Assembly: GCA_017536475.1 (NCBI GenBank)
Contig: JAFXHH010000007.1
Span: forward strand, 153,929-217,928
DNA length: 64,000 nucleotides
DNA from: Clostridia bacterium
Lineage (GTDB): Bacteria; Bacillota; Clostridia; Oscillospirales; CAG-272
Direction: 5' to 3'
Made by a program: the position numbers and the translations under genes. The notes beneath the pieces are model-generated. The model was not told the DNA's origin. It worked only from the letters and a program-made list of their open reading frames with translations, and ran no database searches. Within the stretch, counting starts at the first letter, position 1. Each line of letters begins with the position of its first letter. Shown here piece after piece: positions 50,225-58,920 of this stretch.

Positions 50225-50956
50225 GTTACTTTCCTGTCATCAGCGACAGGAAAGTAACCAAAGGAACGCCGCTTAAAGAGGTGGGAGGTTTCGCCGTTCA
50301 AAAAGCAGCGAGCCGCATTTTGAACTTGCTTCAACATCTCCCCCTCTTTAAGAATTCTCCCCCTCTGCCCTTCGGGCGCATCCAAAATCCAATGCTTACA
50401 GCCGAGGCGCTGAACTGCCAATGGGGTTTCTTGCCCCTCTAAAACGTTCGCTCTTTTTTATTGCTCGCACACGCTTGTGCTCGCAAGGTGGCGAGGGCAA
50501 GTGAGGTCTTTGGTGCGCGTGATTAATGGTAAAAACAGTGGCGTAATAAAATGTAGGCATCGGGCGGATATGGAATCCGCCCCTACGACCTGTGGCGTAA
50601 CACATTATGGCGAGGCAGAGGGCTTCACTACTCGCCTGTGGCGTAACGAACCGTAGAAAGATCGCTCCACTATTCGCCTATGGCGTAACCTTGCGAAGCA
50701 CAAGCGTGTGCGAGCAATAAGCATTACTCTCGATTTAAGTGGACGAAAGAGCCCCATCAGGAAGTTCGACCTCACGGCTACAAATTCGGAAACACAGTGT
50801 GCCGAAGGCCACAGGGGGTTTCTTAAGGGGGAATGGCGCAATGATTCGGGCTTTAAGTTTTCAAACCGAAACGCTTTGTTACCGAATCATCAGCCCTCTC
50901 CCCCTTAAGCGGCGTTTCTTTGGTTCGTTTCTTGCCGCTGTTGGCAAGAAATGAAC
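50225..50956. mobile_element. 732-bp fold-back repeat element, copy B
   Basis: Same plan as 11067-11780: terminal hairpins (arms GTTACTTTCCTGTC and GTTCGTTTCTTGCC with their partners), inverted AACGCCGCTTAA boxes, nested hairpins and the 20-bp inverted repeat TTGCTCGCACACGCTTGTGC at 50461-50480 and 50698-50717. The 217-bp core between those repeats is the reverse of the core in copy A and also holds a GTAGGGG palindrome (50566-50591). No coding sequence supported. Confidence 0.75.
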
Positions 50957-51027
50957 ACTCACCGCTGCAGAAAAGAAATGAACACACACCGCTGCAGAAA
51001 AGAAATGAACACCTCTCCCCCTCCCCC

Positions 51028-51056
51028 TTGACAATCCCGCCCCTCCGTGATACAAT
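51028..51056 (+). promoter_or_regulatory. Promoter of ABC ATPase gene
   Basis: TTGACA (51028-51033), 17-bp spacer, TACAAT (51051-51056). Confidence 0.75.
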
Positions 51057-51107
51057 AAAAGTAAGAAAAAATCAGCAAACACACCGTTTGCTGTTCAGGA
51101 GATAAAA

Positions 51108-51836
51108 ATGTCGCTTTTTTCAAGCATTTTCAGAAAAAAACACCCCGAAAACACTCAATCCGAGTGCCTCGAAAACGATAAAACCCTCATCCGCGTCGAA
51201 AACGCTACCCTCTCCTACGACGGCAGAGCCGTCATCGAAAACCTCTCCTTTACGGTCGAGGACGGCGACTTTCTCTGCGTCACGGGTGAGGGCAGCTCGG
51301 GAAAATCAAGCCTCATCGGTGCGCTCTCGGGAATGGTCAAGCTCAATAGCGGTAAGATCACCTTCTCGAACCTCACCCGCAATCAAATCGGTGTCCTGCC
51401 CCAGCAAACCACCGTCGGCAGCGACTCGCACTCCACCGTCCGCGAGATCGTCACCGCAGGCTGCCTCGCGAGAAGCCGCAAGGGCGCGTTTATGTCCAAG
51501 GAATCAAAAGAGATCGTCGACTATAACCTCTCCCTGCTCGGTCTCACTCACCTTGCTGACCGACCCTGCCGTGAGCTCTCGGGCGGACAGTGCCGTAAGG
51601 TCATGCTCGCGCGCGCCCTCTGCGCCGCCGAAAAGCTCCTTATCCTTGACGAAGCCGCCGCAGGACTCGACCGCGCCACCGCGCTTGAGGTCTATAACCT
51701 CATCTCGCGCCTCAATCAGCGCGGTATGACGATCGTGATGATCACCTCCGATACCCTCCCCCTCCGCCACGCCACCAAGATCCTCCGCATCAATAAGGAC
51801 TCGATCTTCTTCGGCACCCCCGAGGAGTTAGCGTAG
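51108..51836 (+). CDS. ABC transporter ATP-binding protein, orphan
   Basis: 242 residues. Walker A GEGSSGKS (60-67), Q-loop LPQQ (97-100), signature LSGGQ (157-161), Walker B LLILDE (177-182) and D-loop AGLD are present. At the switch (H-loop) place the sequence reads MITSDT, with Ser214 where His is usual. The fold is closest in feel to the metal (ZnuC/MntB-like) importer ATPases. An extra basic N-terminus of about 25 residues precedes the domain. No permease or binding protein is adjacent, so partner and substrate are unknown. Confidence 0.85.
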   Translation: MSLFSSIFRKKHPENTQSECLENDKTLIRVENATLSYDGRAVIENLSFTVEDGDFLCVTGEGSSGKSSLIGALSGMVKLNSGKITFSNLTRNQIGVLPQQTTVGSDSHSTVREIVTAGCLARSRKGAFMSKESKEIVDYNLSLLGLTHLADRPCRELSGGQCRKVMLARALCAAEKLLILDEAAAGLDRATALEVYNLISRLNQRGMTIVMITSDTLPLRHATKILRINKDSIFFGTPEELA

Positions 51837-51859
51837 GAGGCGAATTGCAGGAACCTTTT

Positions 51860-51945
51860 TGGACAAAAACCTACGTAAACCGCAAGCGGTTTACTCTGCG
51901 AGTTTGCTGCACAAACTTCGGGATTCCTGCACCTCCAAAAACCTC
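51860..51945. repeat. Mini-hairpins GTAAACCGC and GCGAGTTTG
   Basis: GTAAACCGC-AA-GCGGTTTAC and GCGAGTTTG-CTG-CACAAACTTCG follow the ABC gene. The same two stems occur at 42560-42610 beside tRNA-fMet. Confidence 0.6.
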
Positions 51946-52068
51946 CCCCTAGGATAGAGATAGGGTAGACGGTTCAGGTTATAAAATTGAAAAGATTTAT
52001 CAAAAACCTTGCAAAAAATTCAGCTTTGCGTTGAAACAAAAAAACGCGACAAAAGTGAGGAAATAACC

Positions 52069-53436
52069 ATGGATAATAAAAAAGAAATGCTCGGCACTGC
52101 CCCCGTCGGCAAGCTCCTTTTCAAGCTTGCGCTCCCCACGGTAGTCGCCCAGCTTATCAATATGCTGTATAACGTCGTCGACCGCATCTATATCGGTCAT
52201 ATCGCCGAGGTCGGAGATCTTGCTCTGACGGGCGTGGGTGTCTGTATGCCGATCATAATGATAGTTTCGGCGTTCGCGGCTCTCGTCAGCTCAGGCGGAG
52301 CGCCGAGAGCGTCGATCTTTATGGGCAAAAAGGATATGGACAGCGCCAACAAGGCACTGGGCGGTTGCTTTGGCTTGCAGATCATCGTCTCGCTCGTGCT
52401 GACCGTCGTATTGCTGGTCTGGAACGAGGACCTTCTGCTTATGTTCGGCGCGAGTGAGAACACGATCAAATACGCGACCGAATATATGAACGTCTACGCG
52501 ATCGGCACGATCTTCGTACAGCTGACGCTCGGAATGAACGCATTTATAACCGCCCAAGGCTTTACCAAAACGTCGATGATATCCGTCCTCGTGGGCGCGG
52601 TCGCAAACATCATTCTCGACCCGATCCTGATCTACGGGGTCGGAATGGGCGTCAGAGGCGCCGCCCTTGCAACCGTCATTTCTCAGGCGCTTTCGTGTGC
52701 TTGGGTCATCACTTTTCTGTGCAGCAAACGAAGTATTCTTCGCCTGATGCCCAAGAACCTTATCCCGTCCCCCAAGATCGTTTTGCCCTGCATCGCTCTG
52801 GGCGCGGCGACCTTTATTATGCAGGCGAGCGAGAGCGTGATATCGGTCTGCTTCAACTCGTCCCTGCTCGGCTACGGCGGGGATATCGCCGTGGGAGCGA
52901 TGACGATCCTCACGAGCGTTATGCAGTTTGCCCTGCTCCCGTCGCAGGGTATCGCCCAAGGGGCACAGCCGATACTCAGCTACAATTACGGCGCAAGGAA
53001 CGCCGATCGCGTCAAGCAGACCTACAAAATATTGCTGTGCACCTGCCTTATCTACTCGGTGACTATATGGACGCTGGTGATGCTGATGCCGAGCGTGTTC
53101 GTTTCGATCTTCACACCCGACAAAGAGCTTATCGCATTTGCCTCAAAGGCTCTCCGCATTTATTTTAGCGGAATGGTGCTGTTCGGCATCCAGATCGCGT
53201 GCCAGATGACCTTCGTTTCTCTCGGAAACGCGCCCTCGTCGGTCATAGTTGCGGTGGTGAGAAAATTCGTTCTGCTTCTGCCACTCATCTATATTATGCC
53301 GCATATCGTCAGCGACCGCACTATCGGTGTTTACGCCGCAGAGCCGATCGCGGATATCCTCGCCGTGACCTTTACGGCGATACTCTTCGTGTTCCAATTC
53401 AAAAAGGCGCTCAAAAAGATCGAGAGCGAAAAATGA
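52069..53436 (+). CDS. MATE-family efflux transporter
   Basis: 455 residues from ATG 52069 (GTGAGG upstream). About twelve membrane segments in two similar halves. Family signs: LGTAPVGKLLFKLALPTVVA, NMLYNVVDRIYIGH, GGAPRASIFMGKKD and, in the second half, PSQGIAQGAQPILSYNYGAR. These Na+ or H+ driven antiporters export drugs or other cations. This is the common Firmicutes type. Lies 232 nt after the ABC ATPase; not clearly the same operon. Confidence 0.95.
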   Translation: MDNKKEMLGTAPVGKLLFKLALPTVVAQLINMLYNVVDRIYIGHIAEVGDLALTGVGVCMPIIMIVSAFAALVSSGGAPRASIFMGKKDMDSANKALGGCFGLQIIVSLVLTVVLLVWNEDLLLMFGASENTIKYATEYMNVYAIGTIFVQLTLGMNAFITAQGFTKTSMISVLVGAVANIILDPILIYGVGMGVRGAALATVISQALSCAWVITFLCSKRSILRLMPKNLIPSPKIVLPCIALGAATFIMQASESVISVCFNSSLLGYGGDIAVGAMTILTSVMQFALLPSQGIAQGAQPILSYNYGARNADRVKQTYKILLCTCLIYSVTIWTLVMLMPSVFVSIFTPDKELIAFASKALRIYFSGMVLFGIQIACQMTFVSLGNAPSSVIVAVVRKFVLLLPLIYIMPHIVSDRTIGVYAAEPIADILAVTFTAILFVFQFKKALKKIESEK

Positions 53437-53487
53437 TCGCCAAAACGGATCTTGCCCTGAGATACGCTTGTAAAGGAGGTCAGACGA

Positions 53488-53859
53488 ATGACGAAACAAG
53501 AATTTTTAAATATGTGTCTGGACTCGTACGGCACCGCGGCTGACTATCCCTTCGAGGACGACTTTGAAACTGCGGTACTGCGGCACGCGGACAACCGCAA
53601 ATGGTACGCGATCGTGATGAAGGTAAGCCGCCGCAAGTTCGGTTTTAATAGCGACGAGATCATCGACGTAGTCAACCTCAAGCAGCCGACCGAGATGTTC
53701 GGCTCGTTCGGAGCGTCGGACGGCATCCACCCCGCGTATCACATGAATAAGCTCCATTGGATATCGGTGCTCCTGCCCGACGCACCCGAGGATGTGGTGG
53801 CGTTTCTGACCAACGCGAGCTTCGAGGCGACGAGAACGAAAAAGAAAAGACCAAAATAA
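53488..53859 (+). CDS. MmcQ/YjbR family protein
   Basis: 123 residues with the family pattern: YGTAADYPFEDDFETAVLRH, KWYAIVMKV, VNLKQPTEMFGSF, GIHPAYHMNKLHWISVLL. The fold is a small double-wing DNA-binding-like domain (CyaY-like); the role is unknown. Ribosome site AAAGGAGG. About 50 nt after the MATE gene, perhaps co-transcribed. Confidence 0.92.
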   Translation: MTKQEFLNMCLDSYGTAADYPFEDDFETAVLRHADNRKWYAIVMKVSRRKFGFNSDEIIDVVNLKQPTEMFGSFGASDGIHPAYHMNKLHWISVLLPDAPEDVVAFLTNASFEATRTKKKRPK

Positions 53860-53929
53860 TACTGAAAATGCCACCTCTCACAGCATCGCGCCGTAGGGGT
53901 GGCAATTTTTATTAAGGGGGCTGCTGGCA

Positions 53930-54062
53930 CCGTGAGGATGGCGACGTTTTGCGGAGCAAAACTCGGTTAGTGAGCCGACAAAGTCGGCGAACGAGGGATT
54001 CAGAACCCATACACAAAGCCTGCGGCTTTGGTGATCGAGTTCGAGCGACCCTCGCTCGACGA
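53930..54062. repeat. Mini-hairpin array with a diverged tRNA-Ser T-arm
   Basis: Stems in order: GTTTTG/CAAAAC, GCCGAC/GTCGGC, AAAGCC/GGCTTT, TCGAGCG/CGCTCGA, with 3-5 nt loops. Between them GAACGAGGGATTCAGAACCC resembles the T-arm of the tRNA-Ser 110 bp away (GAGAGGGATTCGAACCC). Confidence 0.6.
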
Positions 54063-54065
54063 GAT

Positions 54066-54101
54066 AAAAAAGGCGAGTGGCATAAGCCACTCGTCTTTTT
54101 T
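54066..54101 (-). terminator. Terminator after tRNA-Ser
   Basis: Minus strand GACGAGTGGC-TTAT-GCCACTCGCC followed by six T. Confidence 0.8.
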
Positions 54102-54102
54102 A

Positions 54103-54192
54103 TGGCGGAGAGAGAGGGATTCGAACCCTCGTGTGCTTTTGGCACAAACTGATTTCGAGTCAGCCCCGTTATGACCACTTCGATATCTCTCC
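54103..54192 (-). tRNA. tRNA-Ser (CGA)
   Basis: 90 nt, long variable arm (TTTGTGCC..AGCACACG), anticodon loop CTCGAAA, acceptor GGAGAGA/TCTCTCC, encoded CCA. Confidence 0.93.
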
Positions 54193-54228
54193 ATAATTAT
54201 GATGCAACAGCGTGCATCATAATTATGG
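54191..54228. repeat. Long palindrome overlapping the tRNA-Ser 5' end
   Basis: 16-bp perfect arms CCATAATTATGATGCA / TGCATCATAATTATGG around ACAGCG. The left arm includes the first two bases of the tRNA. More small hairpins (GCTCG/CGAGC, GACAAGC/GCTTGTC, TTCGCC/GGCGAA) fill 54229-54345. Confidence 0.75.
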
Positions 54229-54410
54229 AGCTCGATAAGATGCGGCTCGGCGAGCTTTGCTCGTCGAATCCACTTCGTATACCCCACCCGAAGATCGACA
54301 AGCTCGCTTGTCAGGCGCAGGGTGTGGGTATCTTCGCCAAAGGCGAAATAACTCTCCGTGATGCATTCTGTACATATTTAATTTGCCGCGCAATTTTGCT
54401 CGACCCGAAT

Positions 54411-54439
54411 ATTATATCACACTTTTTGGAAAAAAGCAA
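54411..54439 (-). promoter_or_regulatory. Promoter of tRNA-Ser
   Basis: Minus strand TTGCTT (54439-54434), 17-bp spacer, TATAAT with TG extension (54416-54411). It lies about 220 bp upstream of the tRNA; hairpin DNA fills the gap. Confidence 0.7.
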
Positions 54440-54530
54440 TACCTTTTATAAAAATATTTATTTTTTCTCGATCAACACCTCACGAAACGACGTTCTCATT
54501 AAATCCTTCCACAAAATATAGCGAAAACGA

Positions 54531-54559
54531 TTGAAATATTCACAAAAATATGGTACAAT
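54531..54559 (+). promoter_or_regulatory. Promoter of ktrB-ktrA operon
   Basis: TTGAAA (54531-54536), 17-bp spacer, TACAAT (54554-54559). Only about 45 nt to the start codon. Confidence 0.7.
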
Positions 54560-54604
54560 AACTGTATCAATTATTTTCCAAACAGGAACTGAACTGAAAA
54601 CGCT

Positions 54605-55963
54605 ATGAAAACGAAAAAATTCACTCTATCAACAACGCAGATCATACTGCTGAGCTTTCTTGTAACGATATTGCTCGGAAGCTTGCTTTTGGCACTGCCG
54701 ATCAGCTCGGCTGACGGCAAAGCCGTGCCGTATCTCGACGCGCTGTTCACGGCGACCACGGCAAGCTGTGTGACGGGACTGGTCACACTTCCCACGGCGA
54801 CCACGTGGAGCGTGTTCGGTCAGGTCGTCATTCTGCTCCTGATCCAGATCGGCGGCCTTGGACTGATCACGGTAATGTCGGGACTTATGATCCTGCTGCA
54901 TAGAAAAATGGGCATCGGCGACCGATTGCTCATTCAGGACGCATTCAACCTCAACACGATGTCGGGACTTGCAAAATTCGTCAAAAACGTGCTTTTCGGC
55001 ACTCTGATCGTCGAGGGGGCAGGCGCGATTTTGTATATGCCCGTATTCGTGACCGACTTTGGTGCAAAGGGTATCTGGATCTCGGTCTTTAACTCGATCT
55101 CGGCATTCTGTAACGCGGGCATCGACATTATCGGGGAAAACAGCCTCTGCAATTACGCCACCCATCCGCTGATCAACCTCGTGACCTCCGCGCTTATTAT
55201 TCTCGGAGGACTCGGATATATCGTGTGGTGGGACGTGCTTCGCGTGATCAGGAGCCGTTCGCCGAAAAACAAAAAAATATTCAGACATCTGACTTTGCAC
55301 TCAAAGATCGCCATTACCGTCACGGCAGGGCTGATCCTTATCGGTGCGATACTTATCTTTATTTTTGAATACAACAATCCCCTGACTATCGGAGAGATGC
55401 CGTTGTTCGACAAGATTCAAGTCTCTCTCTTTCAGTCGGTCACCACGAGAACGGCAGGATTTGCCTCGGTTCCCCAAGAAAATTTGACGAATGCCTCCTC
55501 TGCCGTATCGATCATACTTATGCTGATCGGCGGTTCTCCCGTGGGAACTGCGGGCGGTATGAAGACCGTAACGATAGCCGTTCTTCTCTGCTCGGCACTC
55601 GCTACTATCCGAAACAAGAACAGCGCAACGCTGTTTGGACGCCGCGTTTCCGAGAGCTCGATCAAAAAGGCGGTCGCCGTGGCGGTGTCCTTCCTTACGA
55701 TCTGTACCGCATCGACCGTGCTTTTAATGACGACGAGCAACGCTTCCGCGCTTGACGTGGTCTACGAAACGGTCAGCGCGACGGCAACGGTCGGACTTTC
55801 AAGAAATCTGACGTCAACGCTCGACACGCTCGGTAAGCTTATAATAATCGTAACCATGTATTTCGGCAGAGTCGGACCGATATCGTTGGCGGTCGCTCTC
55901 GGCAGTAAGAATGAAGTTCAAAACGTGATCTCCGAGCCAACGGAAGAGATCAGTATAGGATAA
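54605..55963 (+). CDS. ktrB: Trk/Ktr potassium uptake membrane subunit
   Basis: 452 residues, the KtrB type of TrkH/KtrB transporters. Four pore-loop repeats carry the selectivity-filter glycines: TTASCVTGL (about 50), FCNAGIDIIG (about 165), TTRTAGFAS (about 285) and SATATVGLSR (about 390); AGGMKT follows the third. Membrane subunit for Na+-linked K+ uptake; needs the RCK partner coded 15 nt downstream. Confidence 0.93.
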   Translation: MKTKKFTLSTTQIILLSFLVTILLGSLLLALPISSADGKAVPYLDALFTATTASCVTGLVTLPTATTWSVFGQVVILLLIQIGGLGLITVMSGLMILLHRKMGIGDRLLIQDAFNLNTMSGLAKFVKNVLFGTLIVEGAGAILYMPVFVTDFGAKGIWISVFNSISAFCNAGIDIIGENSLCNYATHPLINLVTSALIILGGLGYIVWWDVLRVIRSRSPKNKKIFRHLTLHSKIAITVTAGLILIGAILIFIFEYNNPLTIGEMPLFDKIQVSLFQSVTTRTAGFASVPQENLTNASSAVSIILMLIGGSPVGTAGGMKTVTIAVLLCSALATIRNKNSATLFGRRVSESSIKKAVAVAVSFLTICTASTVLLMTTSNASALDVVYETVSATATVGLSRNLTSTLDTLGKLIIIVTMYFGRVGPISLAVALGSKNEVQNVISEPTEEISIG

Positions 55964-55978
55964 ATAAGGAGAAGCTAT

Positions 55979-56629
55979 ATGAAATCAAATAAAACATACG
56001 CAGTGTTCGGACTTGGAAGATACGGTGTAGCAGTAGCACGTGAGCTTGTAGAAAACGGCGCAGAGGTCATCGCGGTCGATACCGACCAGAGAATAGTTAA
56101 CGACGCCGCCGTCTATCTGCCCGTCTGCAAGTGCGCCGACGTGACCGACGCAGAGGTCATCTCGCGACTCGGAATTGGAAGTGTTGATACCGTTATCGTC
56201 TGTATGGCGAGCAATCTTGAAGCGAGCGTAATGGCGATCACACTCTGTAAGGAGGCGGGAGTCAAGACGGTTATCGCAAAGTGTGCAAACGAGATGCACC
56301 AGAAGATCCTGCTTCGCGTGGGCGCGGATCAGGTGGTCTTCCCCGAGAACGAGTCGGGCATCCGCCTTGCGAAAAATCTTTTGAGCTCGGGCTTTATCGA
56401 TATGATCTCTCTGTCGAAGGACGTATCAATGGTCGAGATCGACGTAAAGGAAGAGTGGATCGGCAAAAACCTCATCGAGCTCAATCTCCGCAAGAAATAC
56501 GGAATCAACGTAGTCGCTCTGAAAAAGGGAGAGGAGGTCAGCGTAAGCATAAATCCCGAGCAGCAGCTCGACGGTGATACCACGCTGATCGTCATCGCAA
56601 ATACCGCAAAGCTTGGAAAGCTGAAGTAA
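55979..56629 (+). CDS. ktrA: Ktr regulatory subunit, RCK_N plus RCK_C
   Basis: 216 residues. N-terminal Rossmann motif VFGLGRYGVAVARELV with the acidic VDTD at the end of the second strand (nucleotide binding), then KCADVTDAEVISRLGI; C-terminal RCK_C domain from about 135 (VEIDVKEEWIGKNLIELNLR; TTLIVIANT). Forms an octameric ring on KtrB and gates it with ATP/ADP; RCK_C domains of this family often bind c-di-AMP. Ribosome site AAGGAGAAG. Confidence 0.93.
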   Translation: MKSNKTYAVFGLGRYGVAVARELVENGAEVIAVDTDQRIVNDAAVYLPVCKCADVTDAEVISRLGIGSVDTVIVCMASNLEASVMAITLCKEAGVKTVIAKCANEMHQKILLRVGADQVVFPENESGIRLAKNLLSSGFIDMISLSKDVSMVEIDVKEEWIGKNLIELNLRKKYGINVVALKKGEEVSVSINPEQQLDGDTTLIVIANTAKLGKLK

Positions 56630-56650
56630 TCCGTACAAACATAAAGAACC

Positions 56651-56688
56651 GCCGCCGAGGGATCGAGATCACTCGGCGGCATTATTTT
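56651..56688 (+). terminator. Terminator after ktrA
   Basis: GCCGCCGAG ... CTCGGCGGC followed by ATTATTTT; also lies at the end of the convergent collagen-like gene. Confidence 0.7.
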
Positions 56689-56718
56689 AATGATAATACC
56701 GCAGACTGACCGCGAGGA

Positions 56719-57627
56719 TCAGCCTATCTGTATGATCACAAGATGTGCGGACACGGGACGAGCTGCGCCTGCGAGAGGCGTGACGGTAAGAGACGCGGCG
56801 TTGCCCGCGGGATTGCTGACCGTGAGGACGGAGTTTGTGACCGTGGTAGTCACGATAGCCATTCCCACGATCTGCGAAGCGCCCGTGGCACGACCCGCAA
56901 CGGTATAATCCAGATCCTGACCGTTCAAGGTCAGAATAAGCTGTCCCGCCTTGGTAACGCTGACCTGAAACATTACAAGATAGGTTCCGATAGGGCCGAG
57001 ATTGAACGACGAGTCGTCAAGACGTCCTATATTCGTATTGGCAATAGGAGCGTTCTGCGGAAAGCTGACGGGCGTTCCGGGAGCAACGGTTGCCGAGTTG
57101 TCGGGCGGCATCAGCGCGTAGAAATCCGCGTAGCTCAATACTCCCCCGGGAATTCCCTGCGGACCCTGAGGACCGACTGCACCCGTAGCGCCCACGGGAC
57201 CCTGAGGACCTATCTCTCCTGCAGGACCTTGAGGACCTGCGGGACCCTGAGGGCCAACTGCACCCGTAGCACCCACGGGACCCTGAGGACCGACTGCTCC
57301 CGTAGCACCCACGGGACCCTGAGGGCCTATCTCTCCCGCAGGACCTTGAGGACCTGCGGGACCCTGAGGACCGACTGCACCCGTAGCGCCCACGGGACCC
57401 TGAGGACCGACAGGACCCTGAGGACCGACCGCACCGCGCGGACCTGCAGGACCTTGAGGTCCGATAGGACCCTGCGGTCCCTCGGGACAGAAAATGCACG
57501 GATCTTTATATCTATCGTGACAGTCGTCACAGTTATCACAGCAGAATCGCTGATCGTTACAGTCGTTGTGACAGTTGTTGCAGCAGCGATTATTGGAATT
57601 TCTCATAAACAGATTTTGTCTGCTCAT
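56719..57627 (-). CDS. Collagen-like protein with BclA-type C-terminal domain
   Basis: 302 residues. A short N-terminus very rich in Cys, Asn and Asp ([20 protein letters not shown]), then about 110 residues of Gly-x-y triplets ([17 protein letters not shown] units), then a C-terminal beta domain ([41 protein letters not shown]) like the trimer-forming head of Bacillus BclA and Clostridium BclA-like spore-coat glycoproteins. No signal peptide, as with exosporium proteins. A spore-surface role is likely by family but is not proven here. Ribosome site AAAGGAGG. Confidence 0.9.
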   Translation of the reverse strand: MSRQNLFMRNSNNRCCNNCHNDCNDQRFCCDNCDDCHDRYKDPCIFCPEGPQGPIGPQGPAGPRGAVGPQGPVGPQGPVGATGAVGPQGPAGPQGPAGEIGPQGPVGATGAVGPQGPVGATGAVGPQGPAGPQGPAGEIGPQGPVGATGAVGPQGPQGIPGGVLSYADFYALMPPDNSATVAPGTPVSFPQNAPIANTNIGRLDDSSFNLGPIGTYLVMFQVSVTKAGQLILTLNGQDLDYTVAGRATGASQIVGMAIVTTTVTNSVLTVSNPAGNAASLTVTPLAGAARPVSAHLVIIQIG

Positions 57628-57775
57628 AAAATTACCTCCTTTTTGGATTTTGGTGTAACACCATTACAGTATACGTCGCTTTTTGTCGAAATGATACAAC
57701 GGCCGCCGAACGCAAGCGTGGGGAAATTAATATTAATTTAATAAGATGAAATTTTAAAACATTTTGTTAAACCTA

Positions 57776-57804
57776 TTGAAATAAGGAGAAAAATATTGTA
57801 TAAT
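57776..57804 (+). promoter_or_regulatory. Promoter of plsY
   Basis: TTGAAA (57776-57781), 17-bp spacer, TATAAT (57799-57804). Confidence 0.75.
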
Positions 57805-57863
57805 GGTGGGGAATAATCTTGTGAGATAAATCGTGCCGATCGCTCGGCGGAATGGGAAATCTT

Positions 57864-58502
57864 ATGGAATACGCTATCTCAATAATCATCGGCTACCTGC
57901 TCGGCTCGATAAGCCCCGCGGCGCTGATCGCAAAAATCAAAAAAACAAATCTTCGCAAAACGGGAACGAAAAATCTCGGCGCGACCAACACGACGCTGGT
58001 GCTCGGCAAAAAGTTTGGCGCGATCGTAATGATATTCGATATCGCCAAGGGCGCGGTATCGGTGATTATCGCAAAGCTGCTTTTCCGCGAGATCGCTATG
58101 CTTGCGGGATTGCTCGCGGGCAGCGCGGCAGTGGTCGGTCATATGTTCCCCTTCTATCTGAAGTTCCGCGGAGGCAAGGGACTTGCGGCGTACGGCGGAA
58201 TGATACTCGCGTTCGACCCCCTGACCTTCCTGCTTTTGCTGATAATAGGACTGATCTGCGCGTTCGTCCTCAACTACGGCATCGCGCTGACTGCATCGGC
58301 GGCAGTGCTGTTCCCCTTCGTAACGGCGGCGAGAAATATAAGCTCGCCCTACGTCATCCCCCTTACCGTCATCGCCGCGCTGACCAGCGCCGTGCTTTTA
58401 GTTCGCCATTGGGGCAACATCTACCGCGCATTTACCAAAAAGGAAATGACCACGCGACAGTTCCTCAAGAGAATTTTCGGTAAGAATAAAGAAGCTAACT
58501 AA
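57864..58502 (+). CDS. plsY: Glycerol-3-phosphate acyltransferase PlsY
   Basis: 212 residues, membrane enzyme that moves an acyl group from acyl-phosphate to glycerol 3-phosphate, the first step of phospholipid synthesis. Signature stretches: IIIGYLLGSISPAALIAK, LRKTGTKNLGATNT (motif with the catalytic Ser/Asn region), GHMFPFYLKFRGGKGLA and the last RHWGNIYR. About five to seven membrane segments. Start ATG 57864 (weak GGGA) fits known N-termini; 57852 is also possible. Confidence 0.93.
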   Translation: MEYAISIIIGYLLGSISPAALIAKIKKTNLRKTGTKNLGATNTTLVLGKKFGAIVMIFDIAKGAVSVIIAKLLFREIAMLAGLLAGSAAVVGHMFPFYLKFRGGKGLAAYGGMILAFDPLTFLLLLIIGLICAFVLNYGIALTASAAVLFPFVTAARNISSPYVIPLTVIAALTSAVLLVRHWGNIYRAFTKKEMTTRQFLKRIFGKNKEAN

Positions 58503-58525
58503 CGAATACAACCTAATACCCAAAT

Positions 58526-58551
58526 GGGCGCAGACAATTTTGTCTGCGCCC
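58526..58551 (+). terminator. Hairpin after plsY
   Basis: Arms GGGCGCAGACA / TGTCTGCGCCC, weak T-run; probable terminator. Confidence 0.55.
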
Positions 58552-58617
58552 TATCTGCTTTATAGGTGTGATTTATTGCAAAATTCCTATTATCGCACGA
58601 ATATTTTAATTTACGTG

Positions 58618-58646
58618 TTGATTTTCGGCGGAATATGTGATATAAT
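58618..58646 (+). promoter_or_regulatory. Promoter of the Xre/AlbA gene pair
   Basis: TTGATT (58618-58623), 17-bp spacer, TATAAT with TG extension (58641-58646). Confidence 0.75.
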
Positions 58647-58689
58647 ATAAAATATAAATTGTAATAATGTAATTTTTTTGAGGTGACTT

Positions 58690-58905
58690 ATGGCTGCAAG
58701 TTATAAACCCTTATTCAAACTTCTGATTGACCGAAATATGAAGAAAAAAGAACTCGCGGAGCGCGCAGGACTTAGCCTTGCTACCATTACGAAAATGGGC
58801 AAGGAAGGCACTGTTGTGACGACCGACGTTCTCGTAAAGATATGTGTAGCTCTGAAGTGTGAAATCGGGGATATTGTCGAGATCGTTCCCGACGAGAACG
58901 CGTAA
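58690..58905 (+). CDS. Cro/C1-type helix-turn-helix regulator
   Basis: 71 residues, a single helix-turn-helix domain of the small YozG-like group: LIDRNMKKKELAERAGLSLA with recognition helix TITKMGKEG, then TDVLVKICVALKCEIGDIVE. Likely a repressor of its own operon. Stops 15 nt before the AlbA_2/Schlafen-like gene, which has its own GGAGG site. Confidence 0.9.
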   Translation: MAASYKPLFKLLIDRNMKKKELAERAGLSLATITKMGKEGTVVTTDVLVKICVALKCEIGDIVEIVPDENA

Positions 58906-58920
58906 TGTGGAGGTCTTACA

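Noticed and set aside
54560..54604. c-di-AMP (ydaO) riboswitch before ktrB
   Set aside because: Only about 45 nt separate promoter and start codon, too little for that riboswitch.
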